A stretch of 64,000 nt of DNA from Streptomyces rishiriensis (GTDB taxonomy: Bacteria; Actinomycetota; Actinomycetes; Streptomycetales; Streptomycetaceae): contig NZ_JAUSWV010000002.1 of NCBI RefSeq assembly GCF_030815485.1, positions 682,001-746,000 on the forward strand. Reading direction: 5' to 3'. Position numbers and translations under genes: made by a program. This document shows, one piece after another, positions 24,510 through 33,394 of the stretch; position 1 is the first letter of the stretch; each line of letters opens with the position of its first letter. Under the pieces are notes generated by a model. That model worked only from the letters and a program-made list of their open reading frames with translations, did no database searches and was not told where the DNA came from.

Positions 24510-26015
24510 GTGTCTGACTCCTCACGCGATACCGCCGAAGGCGCCGGCTGGGTCGGCGCCGACCGGGGCGCGTACCGACAGCTCATGCCGGACCGGACCG
24601 AGAAGATCTCGTGGCTCGATCCCCGGATGCTGTGGGCCGCCCGCAACGGCGTGCTGGCGTCGTGGTTCGGGGACCCGACGGGCCGTACCCGCAGCCGCCT
24701 GGTGGCGCAACGGGCGGCGGCCGGCGCGCCCCGGGACAAGGTCGTCCGGCGCACGGACCCGGACAGCTTCTCCTTCATGGTCATCGGCGACACGGGTGAG
24801 GGCGACGATCCCCAGTACGCCGTCGTGCCGGGCTTCCTGAGGGCGAGTCAGGGCACGTCCTTCGCCGTGCTCGCCAGTGACGTCATCTATCCGGTCGGCA
24901 GCGCCGACGACTACGACGCCAAGTTCTTCCGTCCGTACCGGGACTATCCGGCGCCCATCTACGCGATACCCGGCAACCACGACTGGTACGAGGACCTGGA
25001 CGCGTTCATGCGGGTCTTCTGCGGCGACGCCCCCGCCCTGCCCGCCGAACCCGCGCCACGCCCCCTCAGCCGCGCCCGGCTGCGTTCCCTGCTGTGGCAC
25101 CGGCCGCAGGCGCACGACGGCCAACGCCTCGCGCAGGCAAGCGCGTTGAGGTCGGCGACGGGTCAACAGGCGATGCAGCCCGGGCCGTACTGGGCGATCG
25201 ACGCCGGCCCGGTGCGGATCATCGGCATCGACACCGGGCTGCTGGGCACGCTGGACGCCGAACAGGGCGCGTGGCTGCGCACGGTGTCGCAGGGTCCCCG
25301 CCCCAAGATCCTCATCACCGGCTCGCCCCTCTACGTCGACGGCGAGCACCACCCGTGCCCCATCGAAGGCGGCGGCACCGTCGACGACGTCGTCAGCGCC
25401 CCCGAGCACCACTACGTGGCGGCGATAGGCGGCGACATCCACAACTACCAGCGCTACCCGGTGCGTCTGGCGGACGGGCGGACGCTTCAGTACGTGGTCT
25501 CGGGCGGCGGGGGCGCCTTCATGCACGCCACCCACACCATCCCCCGGGTGTCCGTCGCCGGCGTCACCGAGGGGGACTTCCGCTGCTATCCGCTGCGCGG
25601 TGACTCCCTCGCCTTCTACAGCCGGCTCTACGGACGCCGGCTTCGGCTGCGCCGGTTCTTCGCCCTCACCGAGGCCGAGGCCCAGGCGGTGGTCGCCGAA
25701 CGGCTGGGCATCCCGCCGACCCGTACGCCGGGCCCGCAGGTCAGGGTGACGCGACGGATCCGCCTGCTGGCCGGCCTGCTGGGCACGGGAAGCGGCCCGG
25801 AGCGCCGCAAGCGGTTCCGGCTGCCGGTACGCAAGATCTACACCCAGCTCTTCTCGCCGAGTTCGGTGACGTACAGCCCGCCGTTCTTCAAGTCGTTCCT
25901 GCGGCTGGACGTCACCCCGGAGTCGGTCCGGCTGCGCTGCTTCGCGGCCACCGGGAACCGCGCCCAGGAGCTGAATCCGCCGGTCGAGGACGAGGTAACG
26001 ATCCCGCTGCGCTGA
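24510..26015 (+). CDS. Metallophosphoesterase
   Basis: A 501-residue calcineurin-like phosphoesterase. The metal motifs are complete: GDTGEGD (about residue 92), a degenerate GDxxY segment (LASDVIYPVGS), GNHDWYED (about 158) and GGDIHNYQRYP (about 312, the GDxH motif). The catalytic domain spans about 85-340; the rest (340-501) is an Arg-rich C-terminal domain of unknown role. The substrate could be a phosphodiester or phosphomonoester. GTG 24510 is favoured: TACGGT at 24498-24503 seven bases before looks like a -10, suggesting leaderless translation. No signal peptide. Confidence 0.85.
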   Translation: MSDSSRDTAEGAGWVGADRGAYRQLMPDRTEKISWLDPRMLWAARNGVLASWFGDPTGRTRSRLVAQRAAAGAPRDKVVRRTDPDSFSFMVIGDTGEGDDPQYAVVPGFLRASQGTSFAVLASDVIYPVGSADDYDAKFFRPYRDYPAPIYAIPGNHDWYEDLDAFMRVFCGDAPALPAEPAPRPLSRARLRSLLWHRPQAHDGQRLAQASALRSATGQQAMQPGPYWAIDAGPVRIIGIDTGLLGTLDAEQGAWLRTVSQGPRPKILITGSPLYVDGEHHPCPIEGGGTVDDVVSAPEHHYVAAIGGDIHNYQRYPVRLADGRTLQYVVSGGGGAFMHATHTIPRVSVAGVTEGDFRCYPLRGDSLAFYSRLYGRRLRLRRFFALTEAEAQAVVAERLGIPPTRTPGPQVRVTRRIRLLAGLLGTGSGPERRKRFRLPVRKIYTQLFSPSSVTYSPPFFKSFLRLDVTPESVRLRCFAATGNRAQELNPPVEDEVTIPLR

Positions 26016-26084
26016 GGCCGCCTGCGACAATCGACGCAGAACACCGGTACGGCCGTACATGCCGTCGAACCATGGAGGAGCCCC

Positions 26085-27119
26085 GTGCCTTCGACCCCAC
26101 GCCCCCTGCGCAAGCTGGGCTTCCTCACCATCGGGCTGTTCGACGCGGACGACCCGGCCCGGGGGCACGAGACCACGCTGGAGATCATCGAACTGGGTGA
26201 GCGGCTCGGTTTCGACAGCGCGTGGGTGCGCCACCGCCACCTCCAGTACGGCATCTCCTCGCCCGTCGCGGTGCTGGCGGCCGCCTCGCAGCGCACCCGG
26301 CGCATCGAGCTCGGCACCGCGGTCATCCCGCTCGGCTGGGAGAACCCGCTGCGCCTCGCCGAGGACCTGGCCACGGTCGACATCCTCTCCGCGGGCCGGC
26401 TCAACCCGGGGGTGAGCGTCGGCCCGCCGATGCACTACGACCAGGTCAAGGACGCCCTGTACCCGGACACCGCCGACTCGGAGGACTTCGGCTACGAGCG
26501 GGTGCGGCGGCTGCTGGACCTGGTGCGCGGCAAGTCCGCCAGCGACTTCAGCGGGGTCGAGGGCTTCGAGGTGTTCTCCGACCGGGTGCAGCCGCACTCC
26601 CCCGGTCTGGGCCGCCGCCTGTGGTACGGCGGGGGCAGCCCGGGTTCGGCGCGATGGGCCGGGGAACACGGCATGAACTTCCTCACCAGCAGTGTCGTCA
26701 AGGCCGAAGGGCCGCAGGACACCAGGGACTTCGCCGAGATCCAGCTCTCCCACGTCCGTGCCTTCCGCGCCGCCCACCCCGACGGCGAGGCGGCCCGTGT
26801 CTCGCAGGGACTCGTGGTCATCCCCACCGACTCCGCCTCACCCCAGCAGCGCGCGAGGTACGAGGAGTTCGCCGCGAAGCGGCTCCCCCGCACGACCTCG
26901 CCGCAGGGCCCGGCCCGGCTGCTGTTCGCCCCCGACCTGGTGGGCACCTCGGACGAGATCGCCGAACGCCTGCACGCCCACGCCGCGTTCCGCGAGATCG
27001 ACGAGGTCGCCTTCGCCCTGCCGTTCACCTTCGGGCACGAGGACTACGTACAGATCCTGACCGACATGGCCACGAAGCTGGGTCCCGCGCTGGGATGGCG
27101 GCCCGGCGGCGGAGCATGA
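26085..27119 (+). CDS. LLM-class flavin-dependent oxidoreductase (luciferase-like)
   Basis: A 344-residue TIM-barrel oxidoreductase of the bacterial luciferase family. GTG 26085 follows GGAGG. Diagnostic segments are LGFDSAWVRHRHLQ, VAVLAAASQRTRRIELGTAVIPLGWENPLRLAEDLATVDILSAGR (F420 or FMN binding TIM-barrel core) and RLWYGGGSPGSARWAGEHGMNFL. Such enzymes use reduced flavin to oxidise sulfonates, aldehydes or other small molecules. It ends 6 bp from a convergent TauD-type dioxygenase, a family that also often acts on sulfonates, but convergent order means they are not one operon. Confidence 0.85.
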   Translation: MPSTPRPLRKLGFLTIGLFDADDPARGHETTLEIIELGERLGFDSAWVRHRHLQYGISSPVAVLAAASQRTRRIELGTAVIPLGWENPLRLAEDLATVDILSAGRLNPGVSVGPPMHYDQVKDALYPDTADSEDFGYERVRRLLDLVRGKSASDFSGVEGFEVFSDRVQPHSPGLGRRLWYGGGSPGSARWAGEHGMNFLTSSVVKAEGPQDTRDFAEIQLSHVRAFRAAHPDGEAARVSQGLVVIPTDSASPQQRARYEEFAAKRLPRTTSPQGPARLLFAPDLVGTSDEIAERLHAHAAFREIDEVAFALPFTFGHEDYVQILTDMATKLGPALGWRPGGGA

Positions 27120-27125
27120 GGAACC

Positions 27126-28121
27126 TCACCAGCGGCCCGGCTCGGTTCCGGTCACCGGCTCGGACGGCCTGCCGTCCACGCCCACGGGGATCTCGCCGGT
27201 GAGCATCACCCGGTGCATCGTGCGGGGGAAGCGCAGATGCGCGTTGTCGCTCGGCGCGAGGTGGATGGTGGCGCGGTTGTCCCAGAACGCCACGCTGCCC
27301 GGTTCCCAGCGGAAGCGGACCGTGTACTCGGGGCGGGTCGCCTCCTCCAGCAGCATGTCCACGATCGCCCGGCTCTCCGCGCGGGAGAGGTCGGTGATCT
27401 GCTCGAGGTAGTAGCCGTTGACGTACAGCACGCGCTCCCCCGTCTCGGGGTGGACGCGTACCAGGGGATGTACCGAGGCGACCTGGTGGTCGAGGAGGTG
27501 GCGGACGTACGCGTCGTCGCCGGGGCGGGGCTGGTAGCCGACGCCGAGCCGGTGCTCGGCGCGCAGCCCGGCGAGGAACTCCCGCAGGGGTGCGGAGAGT
27601 CCGGCGTGAGCGGCCGCCAGATTGGACCAGGTCGTGTCACCGCCGTAGGGCGGTACCGTCTCGGCGCGCAGGATCGTCGCGGCCGGTGGGTCGACGCGGG
27701 CGCCGTGGTCGCAGTGCCAGCCGCGCAGCAGGGTGTGCCGGCGGCGCCGGAGCCACTCCTCGTGCTCCATGCCGAACCTGCCGCCCAGTTCGAGGCGGTC
27801 GGCGGTCGTCTCGATCTCCGGGAAGTCGGCCGGGGACGCGCTGCCGCGCCTGCGCAGGACGACGGGTTCGCCGAACCGTCGCGCGAACGCCACGTGTCCC
27901 GCGTGGTCGAGGCGCTGCCCGCGGAAGAACACCACCTTCCAGCGCAGCAGCGCCGCCCTGACCACGGCGACCTGGGCGTCGTCGGGTCCTGCGGCCAGGT
28001 CGACGCCCTCGATCTCGGCGCCGATGTGTCCTGCGACCGGTTTCACCTCGACTCCGGCCGCCCGCGCGGCCTCCTCGGCCGTCGGGTCGTCGAAGGGGGT
28101 GGCCCGGCTGTCCGTCGTCAT
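27126..28121 (-). CDS. TauD/TfdA-family Fe(II)/2-oxoglutarate dioxygenase
   Basis: A 331-residue non-heme iron oxygenase. ATG 28121 follows GCGGAGC. The iron facial triad is visible as H136-x-D138 in GWHCDHGA and the distal His in TMHRVML near residue 310, with the 2-oxoglutarate-binding Arg in FRWEPGSVAFWDNRATIH nearby. Family members hydroxylate taurine, alkylsulfates, herbicides or specialised metabolites. The C-terminal TMHRVMLTGEIPVG is as in TauD. Its stop is 6 bp from the LLM oxidoreductase stop. A small palindrome TGAGGAACCTCA (27117-27128) spans the junction. Confidence 0.88.
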   Translation of the reverse strand: MTTDSRATPFDDPTAEEAARAAGVEVKPVAGHIGAEIEGVDLAAGPDDAQVAVVRAALLRWKVVFFRGQRLDHAGHVAFARRFGEPVVLRRRGSASPADFPEIETTADRLELGGRFGMEHEEWLRRRRHTLLRGWHCDHGARVDPPAATILRAETVPPYGGDTTWSNLAAAHAGLSAPLREFLAGLRAEHRLGVGYQPRPGDDAYVRHLLDHQVASVHPLVRVHPETGERVLYVNGYYLEQITDLSRAESRAIVDMLLEEATRPEYTVRFRWEPGSVAFWDNRATIHLAPSDNAHLRFPRTMHRVMLTGEIPVGVDGRPSEPVTGTEPGRW

Positions 28122-28322
28122 GCGTGCTCCGCTCGTCTTCACTCGTCGTCCTCAGGGCTCCGGGAAGATCGTGACAGCGAATCGACGGCCTGGCGACAGT
28201 GCGTCGGACACCCGTGCCGGGGACGGGCGCCCGCGCCGGGCGGCCTCCGGTTGATCGATCCCCGCCTCATCGGTGAGGCTGGTGGGGCGGCACGGACGAC
28301 ACAGTCGAGGAAAGGTCCCCTG

Positions 28323-29153
28323 GTGAGCACCATCCCGGAGCACACGCTCAACGACGGTACGAAGCTCCCGGCCCTGGGTCTGGGCACCTGGCCGATGGAC
28401 GACGCGGAGGCGGAGCGGTCGGTCGCCGAGGCGCTCGACCTGGGCTACCGGCTCGTCGACACGGCGACGAACTATCGCAACGAGAGCGGGGTCGGGCGGG
28501 GCGTGACCCGGGCCGGGGTGCCGCGCGAGGAGATCGTGGTGGCGACGAAACTGCCCGGCCGCCACCACGGCTACGAGGAGACCCTCGCCTCCTTCGAGGA
28601 GTCCCGGAAGCGGCTCGGGCTCGAGTACGTGGACCTGTACCTGATCCACTGGCCGCTCCCCCGGGTCGACAGGTTCGTCGACTCCTGGCGGGCCATGATC
28701 AAGCTGCGCGAGGAGGGTCTAATCCGGTCCATCGGTGTCTCCAACTTCACGGCCGGGCACATCGGGCGGCTGGAGAAGGAGACGGGCGTGCTGCCGTCCG
28801 TCAACCAGATCGAGCTGCACCCGCTCCTCCCGCAGGACGAGCTGCGCGCCTACCACGAGGCCAAGGGCGTCCGCACGGAGAGCTGGAGCCCGCTGGGCCG
28901 CGGTTCGGCGCTTCTCAAGGACCCGGCCGTCCTCGCCGTCGCCGAGTCGCTGGGCGTGACACCCGGCCAGGTCGTCCTGCGCTGGCACCTCCAGCTCGGT
29001 GCCGTCCCCATTCCGAAGTCGTCCAGCCCCGAGCGTCAGCGCGCCAACCTCGACGTCTTCGGCTTCGAACTCGCGCCGGCGCAGGTGGCGGCGATCGCGG
29101 AGCGGCCGCACCGGCGCCTGGGCGGCGACCCCGAAGAGCACGAGGAGTTCTGA
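28323..29153 (+). CDS. Aldo/keto reductase
   Basis: A 276-residue NADPH-dependent carbonyl reductase. GTG 28323 is preceded by GAGGAAAGG (28307-28315). The catalytic tetrad can be followed: Asp in YRLVDTATNYRNE (with Tyr), Lys in VVATKLPG, and His in DLYLIHWPLP. The C-terminal cofactor motif IPKSSSPERQRANLDVFGFEL matches the family. It resembles 2,5-diketo-D-gluconate/methylglyoxal reductase-like AKR5 enzymes. It is divergent from the TauD dioxygenase, with about 200 bp between them. Substrate unknown. Confidence 0.92.
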   Translation: MSTIPEHTLNDGTKLPALGLGTWPMDDAEAERSVAEALDLGYRLVDTATNYRNESGVGRGVTRAGVPREEIVVATKLPGRHHGYEETLASFEESRKRLGLEYVDLYLIHWPLPRVDRFVDSWRAMIKLREEGLIRSIGVSNFTAGHIGRLEKETGVLPSVNQIELHPLLPQDELRAYHEAKGVRTESWSPLGRGSALLKDPAVLAVAESLGVTPGQVVLRWHLQLGAVPIPKSSSPERQRANLDVFGFELAPAQVAAIAERPHRRLGGDPEEHEEF

Positions 29154-29323
29154 GCGACGACGACCGCCAGGGCGCTGCCGCGGCGACGGGCGACCTTCTG
29201 GCGCGTTGCGCGGACCGACGCCGAGGCGCCCGGTCCGCGGGGGCATTCACGATGCGGCGCGGCGGAGGAGCCGGGCTCGGGTGACCGCCGAGGAGCGGGC
29301 GGCGAGGTCGCCCCGCCCGGTCC

Positions 29324-31699
29324 TCACTCGGGCTCCAGCAACTGCTCCGCCCAGATCGTCTTTCCCCGGTCCGTCTGTCGGCTGCCCCAGCGCTGGGTGA
29401 GCTGCGCGACGAGCAGCAGTCCGCGCCCGCCCTCGTCGAAGGCGTGCGCGCGGCGCAGGTGGGGCGAGGTGGAACTGCCGTCGGACACCTCGCAGATCAG
29501 GCTGCGGTCGCGGATCAGACGGAGCCGGATGGGGGGTGCGCCGTAGCGGATGGCGTTGGTGACGAGTTCGCTGACGACGAGTTCGGTGACGAAGGCGGCC
29601 TCCTCCAGGCCCCACGCGGTCAGCTGCTCGGTCGCCGCCTGGCGGGTGGCGGCGACCTGGGCGGGGTCCGGCTCGACGTCCCAGGTGGCGACCTGGTCCG
29701 CGCCGAGCGCCCGGGTGCGGGCGAGCAGCAACGCGACGTCGTCGCCGGGCTCTTCCGGCAGGACGGCCTTCAACACGGTGTCGCAGAGGGCGTCGAGCGT
29801 GGCGGCGGGTGCGGTCAGCGCGCTGCACAGTTCGCCGGTGGCGCGGTCGACGTCGCGGTCGCGGTCCTCGATCAGCCCGTCGGTGTAGAGGGCGACGACC
29901 GCGCCTTCGGGCAGCTCCAGTTCGACCGCCTCGAAGGGCAGTCCGCCGACCCCGAGCGGGGGCCCGGGGGTCGTGCGGATCAGCTGTGCGGTGCCGTCGG
30001 GCAGGACGAGGACGGGGGCCGGGTGCCCGGCGGCGGCGACGGTGAGACAGCGGCTGACGGGGTCGTAGACGGCGTAGAGGCAGGTGGCGCCGAGCTCCGC
30101 GACGTCCTCGCCGGCGTCGTCGTACGCCGCGAGGTGGGTGACGAGGTCGTCGAGGTGGGTGAGGAGCTCGTCGGGCGGCAGGTCCACGTCGGCGAGCGTG
30201 CGCACGGCCATGCAGAGCCGGCCCATGGTCGCCGTCGACGGGATGCCGTGTCCGACGACGTCGCCGACGACGAGGGCGACCCGGCTTCCGGAGAGCGGGA
30301 TGACGTCGAACCAGTCGCCGCCGATGCCCGCCATGGAGCCGCTGGGCAGATAGCGGTGGGCGACCTCGACGGCCGCCTGTCCGGGCAGGCCCCGGGGCAG
30401 CAGGCTGTGCTGGAGGGCGAGGGCGGTGGTGCGTTCGCGGGCGAAACGGCGGGCGTTGTCGACGCAGACGGCGGCCCGGCTGGCGAGTTCCTCGGCGAAG
30501 ACGGCGTCATCGGCCTCGTAGGCGTCGGGATGGGCGATACGGACGCCGACCAGGACGCCCAGCGTGATGCCCCGGGCCCGCAGGGGCACGGAGATCACCG
30601 AGTGGACCCCGCTGCGGAAGCGGCGGCCCTCCGGTGCGCGCTCGTTGCGTTCGGCGAGCCAGTCCATGAAATCGGGCTCACCCGCCTGGATGCGGACGGC
30701 CCGTCCCGCGTGCAGGGCACGGGCCGGCGGGCTGAACGGCGGGTGGACGTCGGTCTCGCCCAGACGGACCGCCGCCTCCGGGGTGCCCTCGTGGCCGGAG
30801 CCGTGGGCGACGCGGCGCAGCACGACCTCGCCGTCCGTGACGGGCGGCGGCTCGTCGGCTCCCAGGACCCAGTCCAGCAGGTCCACGCTGGCGAAGTCGG
30901 CGAACCGGGGCACGAGGAGCTCGATCACCTCCTCGGCGGTGCGCACCACGTCCAGAGTGGTGCCGATGGAGGCGGCGGCCTCGTTCAGCAGGGCCAGGCG
31001 CCGGCGGGCCAGGTACTGCTCCGTGCTGTCGAAGGCCGCGAGGGCGACGGCGGCCACCGCTCCGGAGTCGTCGCGCACCGGCCACATCTCGGTGGTCCAG
31101 GCGTGCTCCCGGTTGAGGGACGGGGCTCCGGTGAAGCTCTCGTAGCGCGTCGGGCGGCCGGTCTCGGCGACGTGGCGCAGATGCCAGTCGAAACCCCGGC
31201 TGTGTTCGGCCTCCTCGACGGTCTCGGGGAAATGGCGGCCGAGCAGGACCTCCTCCGGCACTCCCATGACCATGCACGCGGTCTCGTTCAGGCGCAGGTA
31301 GCGCTGCCCGGTATCGAACACGGACATCGACATGGAGGCCTGCTGGAAGGCTCGCCCCGCCAGCGTGGGCTCCGGATCGGTGGGCCGCTGCGCGGTGAGG
31401 GTGAACCCGGTGGGGCGGGCGTCCGCGCCGAGCACCGGGCAGGCCGTCACGACGAGGGTGACGGGGTGGCCGTCGCGGTGGCGTACGACGACGGGGCCGG
31501 TCCACTCGCCGTCCGCGCGTCGGGGCAGGTCCTCGGCGAGCAGGTCGGCCGCGGGCCGGCCCACGGCCTCGTCGGCCGCATGGCCCGTCAGCAGACGGGC
31601 ACCCTCGCTCCAGCCCGTCACGATGCCGTGAGCATCGATGACCGCAGCAGCGACGACATGCTCCATGCCGTCCAGGATGGTCCCTTTGTCCCCACGCAT
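29324..31699 (-). CDS. PAS-GAF-PP2C-HATPase regulatory phosphatase
   Basis: A 791-residue multidomain protein. In order: PAS (about 10-110), a second PAS (about 115-235, SMSVFDTGQRYLRLNE), GAF (about 240-420), a SpoIIE/RsbU-type PP2C phosphatase (about 430-650, with GGDWFDVIPL, VVGDVVGHG and YTDGLIEDRD), and an RsbW-like HATPase (about 665-791, VVSELVTNAIRYG and DEGGRGLLLVAQL). Such fusions in Streptomyces dephosphorylate anti-anti-sigma factors and may also phosphorylate them, linking signals to sigma-factor activity. ATG 31699 is taken as the start; an internal ATG at 31666 is possible. No sigma factor or antagonist gene is adjacent. Confidence 0.9.
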   Translation of the reverse strand: MRGDKGTILDGMEHVVAAAVIDAHGIVTGWSEGARLLTGHAADEAVGRPAADLLAEDLPRRADGEWTGPVVVRHRDGHPVTLVVTACPVLGADARPTGFTLTAQRPTDPEPTLAGRAFQQASMSMSVFDTGQRYLRLNETACMVMGVPEEVLLGRHFPETVEEAEHSRGFDWHLRHVAETGRPTRYESFTGAPSLNREHAWTTEMWPVRDDSGAVAAVALAAFDSTEQYLARRRLALLNEAAASIGTTLDVVRTAEEVIELLVPRFADFASVDLLDWVLGADEPPPVTDGEVVLRRVAHGSGHEGTPEAAVRLGETDVHPPFSPPARALHAGRAVRIQAGEPDFMDWLAERNERAPEGRRFRSGVHSVISVPLRARGITLGVLVGVRIAHPDAYEADDAVFAEELASRAAVCVDNARRFARERTTALALQHSLLPRGLPGQAAVEVAHRYLPSGSMAGIGGDWFDVIPLSGSRVALVVGDVVGHGIPSTATMGRLCMAVRTLADVDLPPDELLTHLDDLVTHLAAYDDAGEDVAELGATCLYAVYDPVSRCLTVAAAGHPAPVLVLPDGTAQLIRTTPGPPLGVGGLPFEAVELELPEGAVVALYTDGLIEDRDRDVDRATGELCSALTAPAATLDALCDTVLKAVLPEEPGDDVALLLARTRALGADQVATWDVEPDPAQVAATRQAATEQLTAWGLEEAAFVTELVVSELVTNAIRYGAPPIRLRLIRDRSLICEVSDGSSTSPHLRRAHAFDEGGRGLLLVAQLTQRWGSRQTDRGKTIWAEQLLEPE

Positions 31700-31795
31700 C
31701 AACCGCGACGGTCCGACCCCGGAGGCACGGCGTCGCTCCCCGCTCGGGCCTCCCCTGCGTTCACAGGCCCCTCGGGACCCTCCCGCCCGCGTCGC

Positions 31796-32263
31796 TCAGG
31801 CGCGGTGGGCGCGCAGCGCGTCGAGAGCGCGGTCGGCGTGGGTGTTCATCCGCAGCTCGCTGCGGACGACCTCCAGGACGGTGCGGTCCTTGCCGATGAC
31901 GAAGGTGACCCGCTTGGTGGGGGCGAGAGAGAAGCCGCGCTTCACGCCGAACCGTTCCCGCACCGCCCCGTCGGCGTCCGACAGCAGCGGCATGCCGAGC
32001 GAGTGCCGGCCGGCGAACTCCTGCTGGCGGTCGACGGAGTCCCCGCTGATCCCGACGGGCCGGGCGCCCACGGCGGCGAACTCGGCCGCCAGATCACGGA
32101 AGTGGCAGGCCTCCGCGGTGCAGCCCGCCGTGAGGGCGGCGGGGTAGAAGAAGAGGACCACCGGCCCGTCGGCGAGCAGGTCGGTCAGGCTGCGCACCGC
32201 GCCGGTCTCGTCCGGCAGCGCGAAGTCCTCGACGAGGTCGCCGGTTTCCAAGGCCTTGGTCAT
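31796..32263 (-). CDS. Peroxiredoxin (BCP/AhpC-TSA type)
   Basis: A 155-residue thiol peroxidase. The peroxidatic and resolving cysteines Cys48 and Cys53 lie in LTAGCTAEACHF, five residues apart, as in bacterioferritin-comigratory-protein-type peroxiredoxins. The Thr/Pro context of the classic PVxxTxxC motif is altered to PAALTAGC. It reduces H2O2 or organic peroxides with thioredoxin. ATG 32263 overlaps the stop of the DoxX gene upstream (ATGA), so the two are coupled. A MarR gene lies 5' on the same strand, so the set looks like a redox-stress operon. Confidence 0.9.
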   Translation of the reverse strand: MTKALETGDLVEDFALPDETGAVRSLTDLLADGPVVLFFYPAALTAGCTAEACHFRDLAAEFAAVGARPVGISGDSVDRQQEFAGRHSLGMPLLSDADGAVRERFGVKRGFSLAPTKRVTFVIGKDRTVLEVVRSELRMNTHADRALDALRAHRA

Positions 32264-32655
32264 GACCGGCCCTCGATCTTCGCGGTGTTCGCACCCTCGG
32301 CGACGCTGCGGGCCCACAGCACGAGGGGCGCCTGGAAGGGCAGCCGGGCCACGGCTGCGGCCCTGAGCGGAGCGGGGCGGTGACGCCAGTCCCATGCCAT
32401 CTTGACGTTGGCGGGGAAGACCCCGACGAAGAGCCCGGCCGCGGCCAGTGCGGCCGTCCTGCGGGTCCGCGGCAGGGCCACTCCCGCGGCCAGCGCCAGC
32501 TCGGCCACACCGCTGGCGTACGTCCAGGCCCTGGGCGAGCCCGGGAGCGTGCGCGGGACGATCGCGTCGAAGGGGCGCGGGACGGCGAAGTGGGCCACGC
32601 CCATGCCGGCCAGCAGGCCCGCCAGGAGCAGGGGTGAGCGTTCGGACCGGGACAC
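32260..32655 (-). CDS. DoxX-family small membrane protein
   Basis: A 131-residue protein with four hydrophobic segments (LLLAGLLAGMGVAHFAVP, ASGVAELALAAGVAL, AALAAAGLFVGVFPANVKMAW, LPFQAPLVLWARS), typical of DoxX/SURF4-like proteins. GTG 32655 follows AGGAGG with four bases between. DoxX proteins are linked to redox stress and thiosulfate or quinone chemistry, though their activity is often unproven. Coupled translation with the peroxiredoxin gene suggests a joint function. The gap to the upstream MarR gene is about 180 bp, so the operon might include it. Confidence 0.8.
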   Translation of the reverse strand: MSRSERSPLLLAGLLAGMGVAHFAVPRPFDAIVPRTLPGSPRAWTYASGVAELALAAGVALPRTRRTAALAAAGLFVGVFPANVKMAWDWRHRPAPLRAAAVARLPFQAPLVLWARSVAEGANTAKIEGRS

Positions 32656-32837
32656 GGTTCCTCCTCTGATGACCTGGCGCCCGACATTACTGGAGGGTAG
32701 GCGGGAGTCCGGCGGCAGGGTCGCGAGGAGGCCCGTTCGGGGCTCGCGTCGTCCGGGGCCCGGGTGTGGGCGAGGGTCGGCTCGCTCGGCAGCGGGCCGA
32801 CGGACCCCGTCGGCCTCGCCGGTTGCCGCGCCTGAGG

Positions 32838-33356
32838 TCAGCCGCCGGGTGCCGCGGCCGGCTGCTCGGTCTCTTCCTCGAGGGAGTAGGAGAGGAAGTC
32901 GTCGACCATGCGGTGGAAGAGCGTGGCGAGCTGTCCCAGCTCCTCCGGGGACCAGTCCGCCAGCACCAGCTGCATCCCCCGGGCGCCCGCCTCCCGGACC
33001 CGGTCGACGGCCGCGCGGCCCGCCTCCGTGAGCTGGATCCGCTGGGCCCGGCCGTCGTCGGGGTCGGGGACCCGTGTGACGTAGCCGGACTTCTGGAGCT
33101 GCTGCACCGTACGGGTCACATGGGAGGCCTCCACGCCCAGTCGCTGCGCCAGCTCTCCCGGCCGCAACGGCTCGGAGTCGGCGACCTGCCGCAGCAGCGC
33201 CACGGCGGCGCGGTCCAGCGGAACCCCGGCCAGCGTCATCAGCCGTTCGTGTTGGCGGGCGCGGGTGCTCAGGTAGGTGATGCGAGTGAGCGCGCGCTCG
33301 ATCTCGATCACTTCCGGAGACGCGACGGGGGGCAACGGGAGCGGTTCGGACGACAT
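32838..33356 (-). CDS. MarR-family regulator (candidate regulator of the 17-bp palindrome sites)
   Basis: A 172-residue MarR protein starting at ATG 33356 (a GTG at 33365 is possible). The winged helix is RPGELAQRLGVEASHVTRTVQQLQKSGYVTRVPDPDDGRAQRIQLT, with the DPDDGR wing. It lies upstream of the DoxX-peroxiredoxin pair on the same strand. Its 5' flank contains TTGCGTAACTCAAGTAA (33378-33394), 22 bp before the start; near-identical 17-mers occur three times upstream of the alcohol dehydrogenase at 57.7 kb. No cysteine appears in the visible sensing region, so oxidation sensing by thiols is doubtful. Autoregulation is likely. Confidence 0.88.
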   Translation of the reverse strand: MSSEPLPLPPVASPEVIEIERALTRITYLSTRARQHERLMTLAGVPLDRAAVALLRQVADSEPLRPGELAQRLGVEASHVTRTVQQLQKSGYVTRVPDPDDGRAQRIQLTEAGRAAVDRVREAGARGMQLVLADWSPEELGQLATLFHRMVDDFLSYSLEEETEQPAAAPGG

Positions 33357-33377
33357 GCAAGCCACTTTACCATCTTG

Positions 33378-33394
33378 TTGCGTAACTCAAGTAA
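33378..33394. promoter_or_regulatory. 17-bp MarR-type operator (copy 1 of 4 in the window)
   Basis: TTGCGTAACTCAAGTAA. It fits TTGCYTRACTYAAGYAA, the pattern of three sites at 57331-57402, apart from G at one variable position. Outer arms TTGC/GTAA and inner TAACTCAAG are imperfectly inverted. It lies 22 bp upstream of the marR ATG, where a repressor would cover the promoter. Confidence 0.6.

Noticed and set aside
27213..28322. Extension of the aldo/keto reductase frame upstream
   Set aside because: It runs antisense through the TauD gene; the GTG at 28323 has a ribosome site and begins the AKR fold.
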